Program-made: the position numbers and the translations under genes
Shown: piece after piece, positions 29,408 through 37,671 of the stretch
Position numbering within the stretch: the stretch's first letter is position 1
Layout of the letters: every line of letters starts with the position of its first letter
DNA from: Palsa-661 sp035535015
GTDB lineage: Bacteria; Actinomycetota; Acidimicrobiia; Acidimicrobiales; UBA8190
DNA: 64,000 nt
Assembly (NCBI GenBank): GCA_035535015.1
Contig: DATLQU010000034.1
Coordinates: 36,951-100,950, forward strand
Direction: 5' to 3'
The notes under the pieces: model-generated
Told to the model about the DNA's origin: nothing
Database searches by the model: none
What the model saw: only the letters and a program-made list of their open reading frames with translations

Positions 29408-29884
29408 ATGTCCCGACCTCTCGCCCTGATCCTGGCCGTCTCGGTCGCCGCCGGCGGCATTCTCACCGACGCCCTCCTCGTCTCCTCCGCCGCGGCGAGC
29501 ACCACGGCGGCGGCACCGCACATCGTGGCCCGGCCGAACAGCGTCATGGTCAACCACACCACCAAGCTGACCGGGAAGCACTTCGCCGCCTCGAAGCGCA
29601 TCACCCTCGAAGAGTGTTCCCAGTCGACATTTGTCGTCATGTCGAATCCGTGCGACTCCACCAACACCATCAAGGTGAAGACGAACGCCCAGGGTCGGTT
29701 CCAAACGACATTCACGGTGAACACCTGCCCGGGGGGTACGATCACACCACCGGGATTCCAACAGACGTGCTACATCGGTGAGCCGCTTCCCTCCGGTGTC
29801 GACACCATCTCCCTCCAGGGGTCGGTGACCATCAGCATCACCGGACCCTGGTCAGAGCCGTCGGGGTCACGCCGTCGTACGTGA
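29408..29884 (+). CDS. Secreted neocarzinostatin-like/Ig-fold protein
   Basis: A 158-residue exported protein: signal peptide (residues 1-33, cut near 'SSAAAS') and a beta-sandwich domain 'VARPNSVMVNHTTKLTGKHF' with 'ECSQ', 'NPCDSTN' and 'TCPGG' cysteines. The pattern of 'xxLxxGxxVTVxGxxF' followed by a Gly-Arg-Phe phrase ('NAQGRFQTTFTV') resembles the neocarzinostatin-like domains seen in many actinobacterial secreted proteins. AAAGGAGAA lies 4 bases before ATG 29408, and TAGAAT at 29313 may be the -10. The stop codon region is tandemly duplicated. Confidence 0.7.
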   Translation: MSRPLALILAVSVAAGGILTDALLVSSAAASTTAAAPHIVARPNSVMVNHTTKLTGKHFAASKRITLEECSQSTFVVMSNPCDSTNTIKVKTNAQGRFQTTFTVNTCPGGTITPPGFQQTCYIGEPLPSGVDTISLQGSVTISITGPWSEPSGSRRRT

Positions 29885-29919
29885 GGCGAACGCCGTCGTA
29901 CGTGAGGCGAACGCCGTCG
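29869..29919. repeat. 21-bp tandem repeat spanning a stop codon
   Basis: acgccgtcgtacgtgaggcg(a) occurs at 29869-29889 and 29890-29910, with a 9-base partial third copy. The first copy contains the last codons and TGA (29882-29884) of the secreted protein. Confidence 0.9.
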
Positions 29920-29941
29920 CCGCGGGGGCGGCTTCGGGAAG

Positions 29942-30427
29942 TCAGACGAGGATGCGCTCGTCCGGGGCCCGGACACCTATGACGGCCAGGACCCGGCCGA
30001 GACCGAGGAACATCCCGCAGCACATGGTCAGGTCGGCGATCTCGTCGTCGGCGTAGACATCACGCAGGCACGCCCAGAAGGCGTCGTCCATGCCCTGGTG
30101 CTCCAGCGCGAAACGTTGGGCGTACTCGGCGGCGAGACGTTCGCGGTCGGTGAGGACGCTGCTCGTGCGCCACGCAGCCACCTCGGCGTAGAAGCCCTCG
30201 TCGACGCCGTGGGCGGCGCCCTCCCGGGCCCGGGTGTCCTGGCAGACCACACAGTCGTTGATCAGAGCGATCGTCCACCGGGCCGCTTCGCGCTCACGCA
30301 AGTCGAGCTTGGTGTTCTCGTAGACGGCCTTGGACAGCGCGCCCATGCCCACCGCCATCTCGGGCCGCATCAGCGCCCAGTCGACATGCTCGCCGAGTCC
30401 GTGTTCGGGAAAAGAGATCCTGGCCAT
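29942..30427 (-). CDS. Carboxymuconolactone decarboxylase / AhpD-like protein
   Basis: A 161-residue all-helical protein. The redox pair C59-x-x-C62 is in 'NDCVVCQDTRAREG', and 'EREAARWTIALIND' precedes it as in AhpD-like alkylhydroperoxidases. It could act in peroxide reduction or merely share the fold. ATG 30427. It stands alone and is divergent from the gene at 30527. Confidence 0.85.
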   Translation of the reverse strand: MARISFPEHGLGEHVDWALMRPEMAVGMGALSKAVYENTKLDLREREAARWTIALINDCVVCQDTRAREGAAHGVDEGFYAEVAAWRTSSVLTDRERLAAEYAQRFALEHQGMDDAFWACLRDVYADDEIADLTMCCGMFLGLGRVLAVIGVRAPDERILV

Positions 30428-30526
30428 GACCCAAATCTACCTCCCGACATCGATGAGCGACGATGCCGACCCGGCGACCCCGCCTGTACACTCGGGCGTC
30501 CGGTTCGTCAGCACCGACGCCTCCCC

Positions 30527-31255
30527 ATGCCCCGCACCCACCACGCAACTCCGGCCACCGCTCCCCCGCCGAACGGCTCCCCGGTGACGAGCGGCCCGGA
30601 CGCCCCGCGGCCGGGCGACCTCGGTGGCAACGGTGGCAACGGACACGGCTCCTCTGCTTCCGGTCCGGCTGCGAGCCTTCCCGGGCGGCCCCACGGACCG
30701 AGCACGCGCCCCGCGCTGATCGTCCTGGCCGTGGCCGTCGGGGTCCTCCTCGTCGGCTTCATCGGCGCTCTGGCCACGGGGGGCGGGAGCAAGCCCACGG
30801 CCCCTCTCACGTCACTGCCGACGGCCAAGGGGGCCGGGATCACGGCGATCCCGGGACGACGTGCGCTGTCGCCCATCGTGGTGGGGGGGCAACCGGCCGA
30901 CGACATCCTCGACGCCGTGGCGCTGCCGAAAGGGGCCACGGTGACACCGGGATCGGCCACCAACAAGGGCATCGGCCTCTACGACCACTCCCTCTCCTTC
31001 GTCATCGCCGGGTCCGAACAGCGGGTCATCGATTTCTTCCGCGCCGAGCTGCCGGCGCTCAGGTGGAGGATCGTCAGCCAGGGTCCGCCACCGAAGGCCA
31101 CGCCGGGCTACCGGATCGTCGGTCAGCACCCGAGTAGCGACGGCTACGAATGGGAGATCGGCGTCACCGTGGCCCCCACCACGTTCGCCTCGGGCGCCGG
31201 CTCCCGGGAAACCACCTCGTTCGTCGTCCGGTTGTTCGCCGTCACCGACAACTGA
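30527..31255 (+). CDS. Membrane-anchored hypothetical protein
   Basis: A 242-residue protein: disordered Pro/Gly-rich N-terminus (1-60), one membrane segment (about 65-87, 'ALIVLAVAVGVLLVGFIGAL'), a linker, and an extracellular domain of about 130 residues with 'LPKGATVTPGSATNKGI', 'SEQRVIDFFRAELPAL' and 'WEIGVTV'. The pattern of one residue block followed by 'FFRxELPxxGW' resembles lipoproteins whose domain is often found in actinobacterial envelope proteins of unknown role. TACACT at 30487 is a candidate -10. Confidence 0.7.
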   Translation: MPRTHHATPATAPPPNGSPVTSGPDAPRPGDLGGNGGNGHGSSASGPAASLPGRPHGPSTRPALIVLAVAVGVLLVGFIGALATGGGSKPTAPLTSLPTAKGAGITAIPGRRALSPIVVGGQPADDILDAVALPKGATVTPGSATNKGIGLYDHSLSFVIAGSEQRVIDFFRAELPALRWRIVSQGPPPKATPGYRIVGQHPSSDGYEWEIGVTVAPTTFASGAGSRETTSFVVRLFAVTDN

Positions 31256-31300
31256 AGGCGCCGGATCTTCGGGGCCACCGCCGGCCCGAGGGCGGGCGGG

Positions 31301-32833
31301 TCAGACCCGGGGCGCCGGCAGCTGGCGAACGGGCTCGTCGCCGGGATGCAAAGCGACGTGTCCCCTCCCGCCGGCCGCCTCATCCCCTGCCAACTCGTGG
31401 CGCACCGGCCCGTCCAGCGACAGCATGGGTGAGCCCAGATCCTCGCTGCGCAGGAGCCACGAGAAGATGAAGAAGTCGACCGGGTACAGCAGGTAGCCGA
31501 TCCTGGTGGCCGGGGCCACCAGGATGGCCACGGTCATGACCCAGCCGAGCAGGCGCGACAGGTCGGCCGCCGTCCGTGGCGTGTGGCGGACCAGGACGAA
31601 GAGCACCACCACAGCCCCGGCGGCGGCCACCACCACAGTGAAGAGCCGGTGGATCGAAGGGAACCACGAGACGATGGCGTGTCCGAGCAGCGGGCTGGAC
31701 GCGGGCGAGGTGATGCCGGCCAGACCGAGGGGGAAACGCACGACGTTGTCGATGAAGGCGGCCGGATTGCCGATGAAGGTGGGGAGGATCGAGGGGGCCA
31801 TCACGGCGGCCAGGCCCCCCACGAAGAACAACGACGGTCGTCGCCCTCGCCTACCGTCCCGATCGGTGGCCACCAACAGGGCCAGCGCCGCCAGGGGCCA
31901 CGCCGTGATCTTCATGGACGAGGCGATCCCGAGAATGATGCCGGCGGCCAGGGGTCGGCGGCGCTGGAGCAGGATCAGCCCGAGAAGCAGCAGCGCGGCG
32001 ATGGGGACGTCGTCACCTCCCGTGGCCAGGGGCAGTGCGGCCGTCGGGAAGACCGTCATGGCCTGAAGCGAGAGCACCCGGGGACCCGTCGGGCCGCGAC
32101 ACAAGGCCAGGGCGGCCACCACCACCAGGATGGTGATGAGCGAGAAGACCACCCGGGCGTCGGTGAGCCGGCGGGGCGCCTTGGTGCTGCTCGGAAGGCC
32201 GAAGAGCGACATCAGCGGCAGATAGGGGTTGTAGACGTCGTAGGCCGGCTGCCCGGGAGGGGCGCTGATGCGCTCATGGCGGCCGTCGATCACCCGGTAG
32301 AGCGGCTTCCCGTGGGCCAGGTTCGACCCCGAGCCCTCCACCACCAGGGCCTCGGGTTGCACGTGCGACGTGCCCCCGCTGTCGGTCTGCCAGAGCACCT
32401 CGAGAGCGAGGGGGCCAAGCGTGGCGCCCACGAAGACCACGAGGAAGATGACGGTACGCGACGTCGTCCAGTGCCATGTGGGTGTCTCGGTGGCCGACGA
32501 CGCCGACGACGCCGACACCGCTCCGGCCGCCCTGGCCGCCTCGGCGTCGGCGGCGCGGTGGCGGGCGTGACGGGCGGAGACGGCGGATGCCACCGCCCCC
32601 AACGTGTACGGGCCCACGGCCAGCCAGCCCCACTGCTTGTACAGCGAGATCGAAGACCCCTGGGCGGTGACGATGGCGAAGAGCGCGGCCGCGGCGTACA
32701 GCACGGCGTCGCGCTCTTCCGCGCGCCACGACGCGGCCAGCCGGGCACCGCGCCCGAGGAGGCGGCTGGGCATGGAGTCCATGCTACGCTCCGCCGCCGG
32801 CGTCTCCGGGGGGGCGACGACGGGGGCGGTCAC
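31301..32833 (-). CDS. Polytopic membrane protein, DUF2029/GT87-like
   Basis: A 510-residue protein with about ten hydrophobic segments. 'YDVYNPYLPLMSLFGLP' near residue 205 and 'GIILGIASSMKITAWPLAAL' near 300 match the pattern of the GT87 (DUF2029) polyprenyl-phosphate-mannose-dependent mannosyltransferases, where the KxxxxP loop after the seventh segment is typical. A glycosyltransferase role in envelope glycans is likely but not proven. GTG 32833 overlaps the S9 peptidase stop (GTGA), so the two are translationally coupled. Confidence 0.65.
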   Translation of the reverse strand: MTAPVVAPPETPAAERSMDSMPSRLLGRGARLAASWRAEERDAVLYAAAALFAIVTAQGSSISLYKQWGWLAVGPYTLGAVASAVSARHARHRAADAEAARAAGAVSASSASSATETPTWHWTTSRTVIFLVVFVGATLGPLALEVLWQTDSGGTSHVQPEALVVEGSGSNLAHGKPLYRVIDGRHERISAPPGQPAYDVYNPYLPLMSLFGLPSSTKAPRRLTDARVVFSLITILVVVAALALCRGPTGPRVLSLQAMTVFPTAALPLATGGDDVPIAALLLLGLILLQRRRPLAAGIILGIASSMKITAWPLAALALLVATDRDGRRGRRPSLFFVGGLAAVMAPSILPTFIGNPAAFIDNVVRFPLGLAGITSPASSPLLGHAIVSWFPSIHRLFTVVVAAAGAVVVLFVLVRHTPRTAADLSRLLGWVMTVAILVAPATRIGYLLYPVDFFIFSWLLRSEDLGSPMLSLDGPVRHELAGDEAAGGRGHVALHPGDEPVRQLPAPRV

Positions 32834-34791
32834 GAGGGGCCCGTCCCCAGCCCGAGGACGTCGCGCACGAAGGCGATCTCGAGCTCGGCGGCGCGGGTGA
32901 TGGTGTCGGCCCGGCGGAAGCCGTGACCCTCGCCGTCGAAGACGACGTGGTCACAACGCAGGCCGCGCGCCCGCAGGGCGTCGGCCATTCTCTCGGCCTG
33001 ATCGGGTGGGACGACGGGGTCCTTCGAACCTTGGAGGAGCAGGACCGCTCCCTCGATCCGTTCCGGATGGTGCGCCGGCGACCGTTCGTCGTAGAGGTCG
33101 GCCGCCTGGGGAAGCGGGCCCACCAGACGGTCGATGTAGCGGGCCTCGAATTTGTGGGTGTCGGCGGCCAGGGCCCGGAGGTCGGTCACCCCGTAAGCCA
33201 CCACGGCGGCGGCGAAAGGCCCCCCGGCCACCAGGCTCCGCAGCGCCGTCAGCCCTCCGGCACTCGATCCCTTCACCACCATCCGCTGCCCGTCGACCAG
33301 TCCGCGGTCGGCCAGGAAGGTGGCGGCCGTCATGCAGTCCTCGGCGTCGGCCACGCCCCACTGTCCGTCGAGGAGCCGACGGAAGGCCCGTCCGTGGCCG
33401 GTGGAACCGCGGTAGTCCACCACCGCCACCGCCACCCCCCGCGATGTCCACAGCTGGACGGTGACGTCGAATCCGGGCTCGGCCCCCGAGGTCGGGCCAC
33501 CGTGGCAGACGACCACCAGTGGCGGCAGGGTGCCGTCGGGTCCCGACAGCTCGGGCCCGTGCGGGGCGTAGTAGAGCATCGACGCCGGGGTCCCGGACAG
33601 CACCGTGGGGAAGTCGATCTCCCGGGGAATCGACACCCACGGCTCGGCCAGGGGGGGCTCCACCGGTTGATAGAGGGTGTGGTGGGTTCCCGGTCCGTCG
33701 GAGATTCCCGCCGGCATCGTCACGGCATGGATGCCCGCAGGACTGCCGACGGTGGAGCCGAGGACAACGACGTCGCGCTCGGCGCCCGAGCCCCGGTAGC
33801 GGACGGCGGCGATGGTGACGCAGGGTTGCTCCACCTCCCGCACCACCGCGGTCGCCGGATCGAGGATCCCCAGCCGGTCACGGCCGTGGCGCCGGAACCG
33901 ACAGACGACAAGGCCGTCGTGGCCCACGTCGAAGGTGGTCTGGCCGAGAACCCAGTCGGGGCCGTGGAACTCGGCCTCCTCGGCGCACATGCGCGTCACC
34001 CCGCCGTCGCGGCGCCACCGGAAGGGCTGCCACCAGCCGAAGCGGTCGGACACGAACCAGAGGTCCTCCCCCGCCCAGGTCGGTTGGCCGACGGACTCGT
34101 CGGGTCCCCCGGCGATGCAGGCACCGTCGTCGGCCAGACGGGGGCGATGGCCCACCCGACCGGGCTCGGGCAGGTCCAGGTCGGCCACCCACAATTCGCT
34201 CCCGTCCCACGGCATGTTGGGGTGGTCCCAGGTCACCCAGGCCAGACGGCGGCCATCGGGGCTCGGACGGGGGGCGGCGACGAAGTCCCGGCCCGAGGCG
34301 AGAACGGCCGGGGTGACGCGCCGGAGCCGGTCGACGGCCACGATCTCGTCGTCCACCTCGTCCCCGTGGTGCCGCTGGCGGACGCAGACCACCCACCGTC
34401 CGCCGGCCACCGGCCGGGCATCGGCGTAGCGGTGGGACTCCCCCTTCGGTGCCGGAGGGGTGAGCCGGACGGGCCGTCGGTCCGGGTCGAGCCACCACAG
34501 GGCGTTGTCGTCGGCGTTGGTGCACAACAGACCGTCGCCGTCGGCGAAGTGGGCGCCGCCGCCGTACTCGTGGACGGTGGAGCGGATGCTCACCCCGGGC
34601 GGCGACATCTCCTCGGGCTTCTCGTCCCGGCGGAGCCGCATGACCACCTGCCGGCCCGCCTCCCGGGGCCGGCTCTCCGACCACCAGCACGTGTCGCCCA
34701 CCACCTGGAGCCCGGCCAGGGAGATGCGGGCCCCCCCCAGAACCTCAGGGGAGAGCGGCGACGGCCAGAGTCCGTTGGGTGCGATGGGCAC
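32830..34791 (-). CDS. S9-family prolyl oligopeptidase / acylaminoacyl-peptidase
   Basis: A 653-residue cytoplasmic serine peptidase. Residues 1-390 are a beta-propeller ('HEYGGGAHF', 'WVTWDHPNMPWDGSELW'). The C-terminal alpha/beta hydrolase domain has 'VVVCHGGPTSGAEPGF', the nucleophile in KGSSAGG, the Asp region 'LLQGSKDPVVPPDQ' and the His in 'GEGHGFRR'. This is the dipeptidyl-aminopeptidase/acylaminoacyl-peptidase group. ATG 34791 is only 22 bases from the divergent YhdH-like gene start. Confidence 0.9.
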   Translation of the reverse strand: MPIAPNGLWPSPLSPEVLGGARISLAGLQVVGDTCWWSESRPREAGRQVVMRLRRDEKPEEMSPPGVSIRSTVHEYGGGAHFADGDGLLCTNADDNALWWLDPDRRPVRLTPPAPKGESHRYADARPVAGGRWVVCVRQRHHGDEVDDEIVAVDRLRRVTPAVLASGRDFVAAPRPSPDGRRLAWVTWDHPNMPWDGSELWVADLDLPEPGRVGHRPRLADDGACIAGGPDESVGQPTWAGEDLWFVSDRFGWWQPFRWRRDGGVTRMCAEEAEFHGPDWVLGQTTFDVGHDGLVVCRFRRHGRDRLGILDPATAVVREVEQPCVTIAAVRYRGSGAERDVVVLGSTVGSPAGIHAVTMPAGISDGPGTHHTLYQPVEPPLAEPWVSIPREIDFPTVLSGTPASMLYYAPHGPELSGPDGTLPPLVVVCHGGPTSGAEPGFDVTVQLWTSRGVAVAVVDYRGSTGHGRAFRRLLDGQWGVADAEDCMTAATFLADRGLVDGQRMVVKGSSAGGLTALRSLVAGGPFAAAVVAYGVTDLRALAADTHKFEARYIDRLVGPLPQAADLYDERSPAHHPERIEGAVLLLQGSKDPVVPPDQAERMADALRARGLRCDHVVFDGEGHGFRRADTITRAAELEIAFVRDVLGLGTGPS

Positions 34792-34813
34792 GGAAGCCGT
34801 ACGGTACCCCCCG

Positions 34814-35845
34814 GTGACGAAGAGAACGGGAACCGCGGCCGTCCCCGACCGGTTCCCGGCCTACCTGGTGACCCGGCACGAGACCGCCCCCGGTCGAGGT
34901 CTGGGTTCACTCTCCCCCGCCGACCTGCCCGCCGGCGAGATCCTCGTTCAGGTGCAGTGGTCGTCGGTGAACTACAAAGACGCCCTGGTCACCCGGCCGG
35001 GCAACCGGGTGGCGCGGCTCTCCCCCCTGGTCCCCGGGGTCGATCTGGCCGGTCGGGTGGTGGCCAGCGACGACCCGTCGGTGGCGGTGGGCAGCGTCGT
35101 GCTGGCCCAAGGGGGCGACATCGGCGTCTCCCGGCACGGTGGTTTCGCCGCCTACGCCCGGGTGCCCGCCGGCCTGGCCCTGCCCCTGCCCGCCGGCCTG
35201 TCGGCCCGGGCGGCCATGATCATCGGGACGGCCGGATTCACGGCGGCACTGTCGGCCGACCGCCTGGAAGACCACGGGCTCGCCCCGGGAGACGGGCCCG
35301 TGCTCGTCACCGGCGCCTCCGGCGGGGTGGGCTCCTTCGCCGTGGCCCTCCTGGCCGGTCGGGGCCATCAGGTGGTGGCGAGCACAGCGAAGACCGGGGA
35401 GCGGGACTGGCTGGAGACCCTCGGGGCGACCGAGGTCGTGGGACGCGACGATCTCGACCCCGACCCGGACCGGGTCCTCGGGCCCGAGCGGTGGGCCGGA
35501 GCGGTCGACTGCGTCGGTGGCGTCACCCTGAGCCGGATCCTGCGAACCCTCCGCTACGGAGCCGCCGTGGCCGCCAGCGGCCTCACCGGGGGGACGGCGC
35601 TCGAGACCACCGTCTTCCCCTTCATCACCCGCGACGTGGCCCTCCTCGGCGTCGACACCGTCCGCACCGGGGCCGAGCGGCGCGTCGCCGTCTGGGAACG
35701 TCTGGCCGGCGACGTGGCCGGTCTCGATCTCGAGTCGATGGTGGCCCGCGAGATCTCTCTCGATCAGCTCGACGGTGCCATCGACGACGTCCTGGCCGCC
35801 CGGGTCCGGGGACGGGTGCTCGTACGGCTGGACGGCACCGACTGA
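34814..35845 (+). CDS. Zinc-free MDR quinone/acryloyl-CoA reductase (YhdH/AcuI-like)
   Basis: A 343-residue medium-chain dehydrogenase/reductase. 'VQWSSVNYKDALV' near residue 50 and 'PLVPGVDLAGRVV' are diagnostic of the YhdH/AcuI branch, which reduces acryloyl-CoA with NADPH. The NADPH site is 'VLVTGASGGVGSFAVALLA'. The zinc ligands of alcohol dehydrogenases are absent, as expected. GTG 34814 was chosen; upstream frame is antisense to the peptidase. Confidence 0.88.
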   Translation: MTKRTGTAAVPDRFPAYLVTRHETAPGRGLGSLSPADLPAGEILVQVQWSSVNYKDALVTRPGNRVARLSPLVPGVDLAGRVVASDDPSVAVGSVVLAQGGDIGVSRHGGFAAYARVPAGLALPLPAGLSARAAMIIGTAGFTAALSADRLEDHGLAPGDGPVLVTGASGGVGSFAVALLAGRGHQVVASTAKTGERDWLETLGATEVVGRDDLDPDPDRVLGPERWAGAVDCVGGVTLSRILRTLRYGAAVAASGLTGGTALETTVFPFITRDVALLGVDTVRTGAERRVAVWERLAGDVAGLDLESMVAREISLDQLDGAIDDVLAARVRGRVLVRLDGTD

Positions 35846-35852
35846 ACCACAC

Positions 35853-35888
35853 GGGGCGGCGCCGGCTCTCGGGGCGGTGCCGGCTCTC
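35853..35888. repeat. 18-bp direct repeat after the YhdH-like gene
   Basis: ggggcggcgccggctctc (35853-35870) is followed directly by a one-mismatch copy (35871-35888), 7 bases after the stop codon. A degenerate third fragment (cggaggtgcg) recurs near 35889 and 35928. Confidence 0.8.
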
Positions 35889-35917
35889 GGAGGTGCGATC
35901 GCCCTTTTGGCGGAGGT

Positions 35918-36598
35918 TCAGCCGTTCGGAGGTGCGGTCGTCTGGGTGGCGGGTGAGCCGTGGCCGAAGACGGGCGAGACCGTCAGGGTGCCGTGGTCGC
36001 AGACGTTGTACGAGCCGCGGACGACGAGGGCGGTGGTGGTGTTGGGCGCGATGGCCTGGAGGACGGCCGCCGTGGGGCACGACGACTCGCCGGCGGTGGG
36101 GATGCCGGAGTAGGCGACGTTGAAGTAGGCCGTGGCCGACGGGCCGACGCTCACGTTGGCCGGGGCGAAATCGGTGAACGAATAGCTGCCACCGCGGACC
36201 GTGGTGGTGGCGATGTCGTGGCCGGAGGAGTCGATCAGCTGCAGGCCGGGATAGCCGACGAGGGTGCATGTGGCTGACGAGGTGTTGCGGAACCCGAGGG
36301 TGAGCTCGGAGGTGCCGGCCGCCCCCTGGCTTCCGAGCTGGCTGAGGACGTAGTTGGAGCCCGTGCAGCCGGGCACCGTGGTCGAGGTGGTGGGCGAGGT
36401 GGTGGGCGAGGTGGTGGTCGAGTGGGAGGCTCCGGTGGTCGTGGTGGCCTTGGAGGTGGCCTTGGAGGTGGCCTTGGAGGTGGGCGAGGCGGTCGGCTTG
36501 GCCGAGGAACAGGCCGCCAACACCGCCGCACCCAGGATGCAGGTCACGATGAGGCAACTGGTCCTCCCGGCGCGGCGGATGGCCGTGGGGTCGCTCAA
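35918..36598 (-). CDS. DUF4232 lipoprotein
   Basis: A 226-residue exported lipoprotein: signal peptide with lipobox LAAC near residue 30, a Thr/Ser/Lys repeat linker ('SKATSKATSKAT', then TTTSPTTSP), and a C-terminal DUF4232 domain (about 75-215) with conserved cysteines ('VPGCTGSNY', 'SATCTLVGYPG', 'ESSCPTA', 'NVCDHG'). Common in actinobacterial envelopes; function unknown. The start overlaps the DUF151 stop by 4 bases, so it is the last gene of that unit. Confidence 0.85.
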   Translation of the reverse strand: MSDPTAIRRAGRTSCLIVTCILGAAVLAACSSAKPTASPTSKATSKATSKATTTTGASHSTTTSPTTSPTTSTTVPGCTGSNYVLSQLGSQGAAGTSELTLGFRNTSSATCTLVGYPGLQLIDSSGHDIATTTVRGGSYSFTDFAPANVSVGPSATAYFNVAYSGIPTAGESSCPTAAVLQAIAPNTTTALVVRGSYNVCDHGTLTVSPVFGHGSPATQTTAPPNG

Positions 36599-37095
36599 GA
36601 GCTGAAGTCCTCGGGCCGGACGGTGTCGAGGAACTGGCGGAACTCTCCCACGAGTTCTTCGGGCGTGGCCGACTCGTCGTCGTCCTCGTCGCTCGGCAGG
36701 AGGATGCCTTCGGAGTCCATGAGATCGTCGGCCACGAAAAGGGGGCTGGAGGTGCGGACGGCGAGAGCCACGGCGTCCGAAGGTCGGCTCGAGACGGTGA
36801 GGACACCGTCGGTGCGTTTCAGATGGAGCTCGGCGTAATAGGTGGCCGACCGCAGCTCGGTGATGACGACGCGTTCGAGGCTGGCGCCGAGTGTCTCCAC
36901 CACGTCGCGCAGGAGGTCATGGGTCATGGGACGCGGAGGGGCCACCCCCTGGATGGCAAAGGCGATGGCCGTGGCTTCGGGGGCACCGATGAAGATCGGC
37001 AACGTCCGTCCCACCCCCTCCGTCTCGGTCAAGAGCAGGACAGGGGTATTCGACTGGAGGTCCACCCTCACTGCGCTCAGCCGGACTTCGACCAT
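36595..37095 (-). CDS. Bifunctional nuclease family protein (DUF151)
   Basis: A 166-residue DUF151 protein. The core phrases are 'LPIFIGAPEATAIAFAIQG', 'PMTHDLLRDVVETLGA', 'LHLKRT' and 'SSRPSDAVALAVR'. Plant and bacterial members have been given RNase/DNase activity. In mycobacteria the homologue (Rv1829) lies next to the ftsR-like Rv1828, as nearly here, where hpt is in between. ATG 37095. Confidence 0.9.
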   Translation of the reverse strand: MVEVRLSAVRVDLQSNTPVLLLTETEGVGRTLPIFIGAPEATAIAFAIQGVAPPRPMTHDLLRDVVETLGASLERVVITELRSATYYAELHLKRTDGVLTVSSRPSDAVALAVRTSSPLFVADDLMDSEGILLPSDEDDDESATPEELVGEFRQFLDTVRPEDFSS

Positions 37096-37104
37096 GCCTG
37101 CAAC

Positions 37105-37671
37105 TTACCGCCCGTAGAGCTGTTGGACATGCGCTTCGGGGTCGTCTTCGAGGGCTTCTCGGTCACCGGCGGCGACGAATGGCAGGTTGCGGTACCGGCC
37201 GGCCACATCGAGGCCATATCCGAGAAGAAGCTCGTCAGGGGCCTCGAAACCGGCAAAACGGACCGGCACGGGCACGATCCGGCGGGTCCGGCGGTCGAAC
37301 AAGGTGCAGACCTCGACCGAGGTGGGCCCCCGTCGACGGAGTTCACCGAGGACATAGGTCGAGGTGAGCCCCGTGTCGACGATGTCCTCGACCAGCACCA
37401 CGTGGCGATCGTGGACGTCATTGTCCAGGTCTTTCACGATGCGGACGCGGCCCGTCCCCTCGGTGTAGGCCGATATGCCGAGGAAGTCGACCTCACAGGG
37501 CACGCTGACGTTACGGACGAGGTCGGCCAGGAAGAGGATGCTGCCCTTCAGCACGGCCACGAAGAGCACGCCGCCGGGATAGGCCGCGCTGATCTCTGCG
37601 CCCAGACGGGCCGCGGCCGCCGCAATGTCGCCGGCGGTGTGGAGGATCCGGGCGCCGCCGCGCCCCGTCAC
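37105..37671 (-). CDS. hpt: Hypoxanthine phosphoribosyltransferase
   Basis: A 188-residue purine-salvage enzyme of the type I phosphoribosyltransferase fold, joining hypoxanthine or guanine to PRPP. The PRPP loop is 'HVVLVEDIVDTGLTSTYVL'; 'VAVLKGSILFLADLVRNV' and 'FAGFEAPDELLLGYGLDVAG' are typical of Hpt. GTG 37671 overlaps the ftsR stop by 4 bases. Its usual neighbours tilS and ftsH are absent, so here it has joined the ftsR block. Confidence 0.93.
   Translation of the reverse strand: MTGRGGARILHTAGDIAAAAARLGAEISAAYPGGVLFVAVLKGSILFLADLVRNVSVPCEVDFLGISAYTEGTGRVRIVKDLDNDVHDRHVVLVEDIVDTGLTSTYVLGELRRRGPTSVEVCTLFDRRTRRIVPVPVRFAGFEAPDELLLGYGLDVAGRYRNLPFVAAGDREALEDDPEAHVQQLYGR

Noticed and set aside
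32923..36123. A 1066-codon open frame opposite the S9 peptidase and through the YhdH-like gene
   Set aside because: GC-driven shadow; it runs antisense to one well-recognised gene and out of frame through another.
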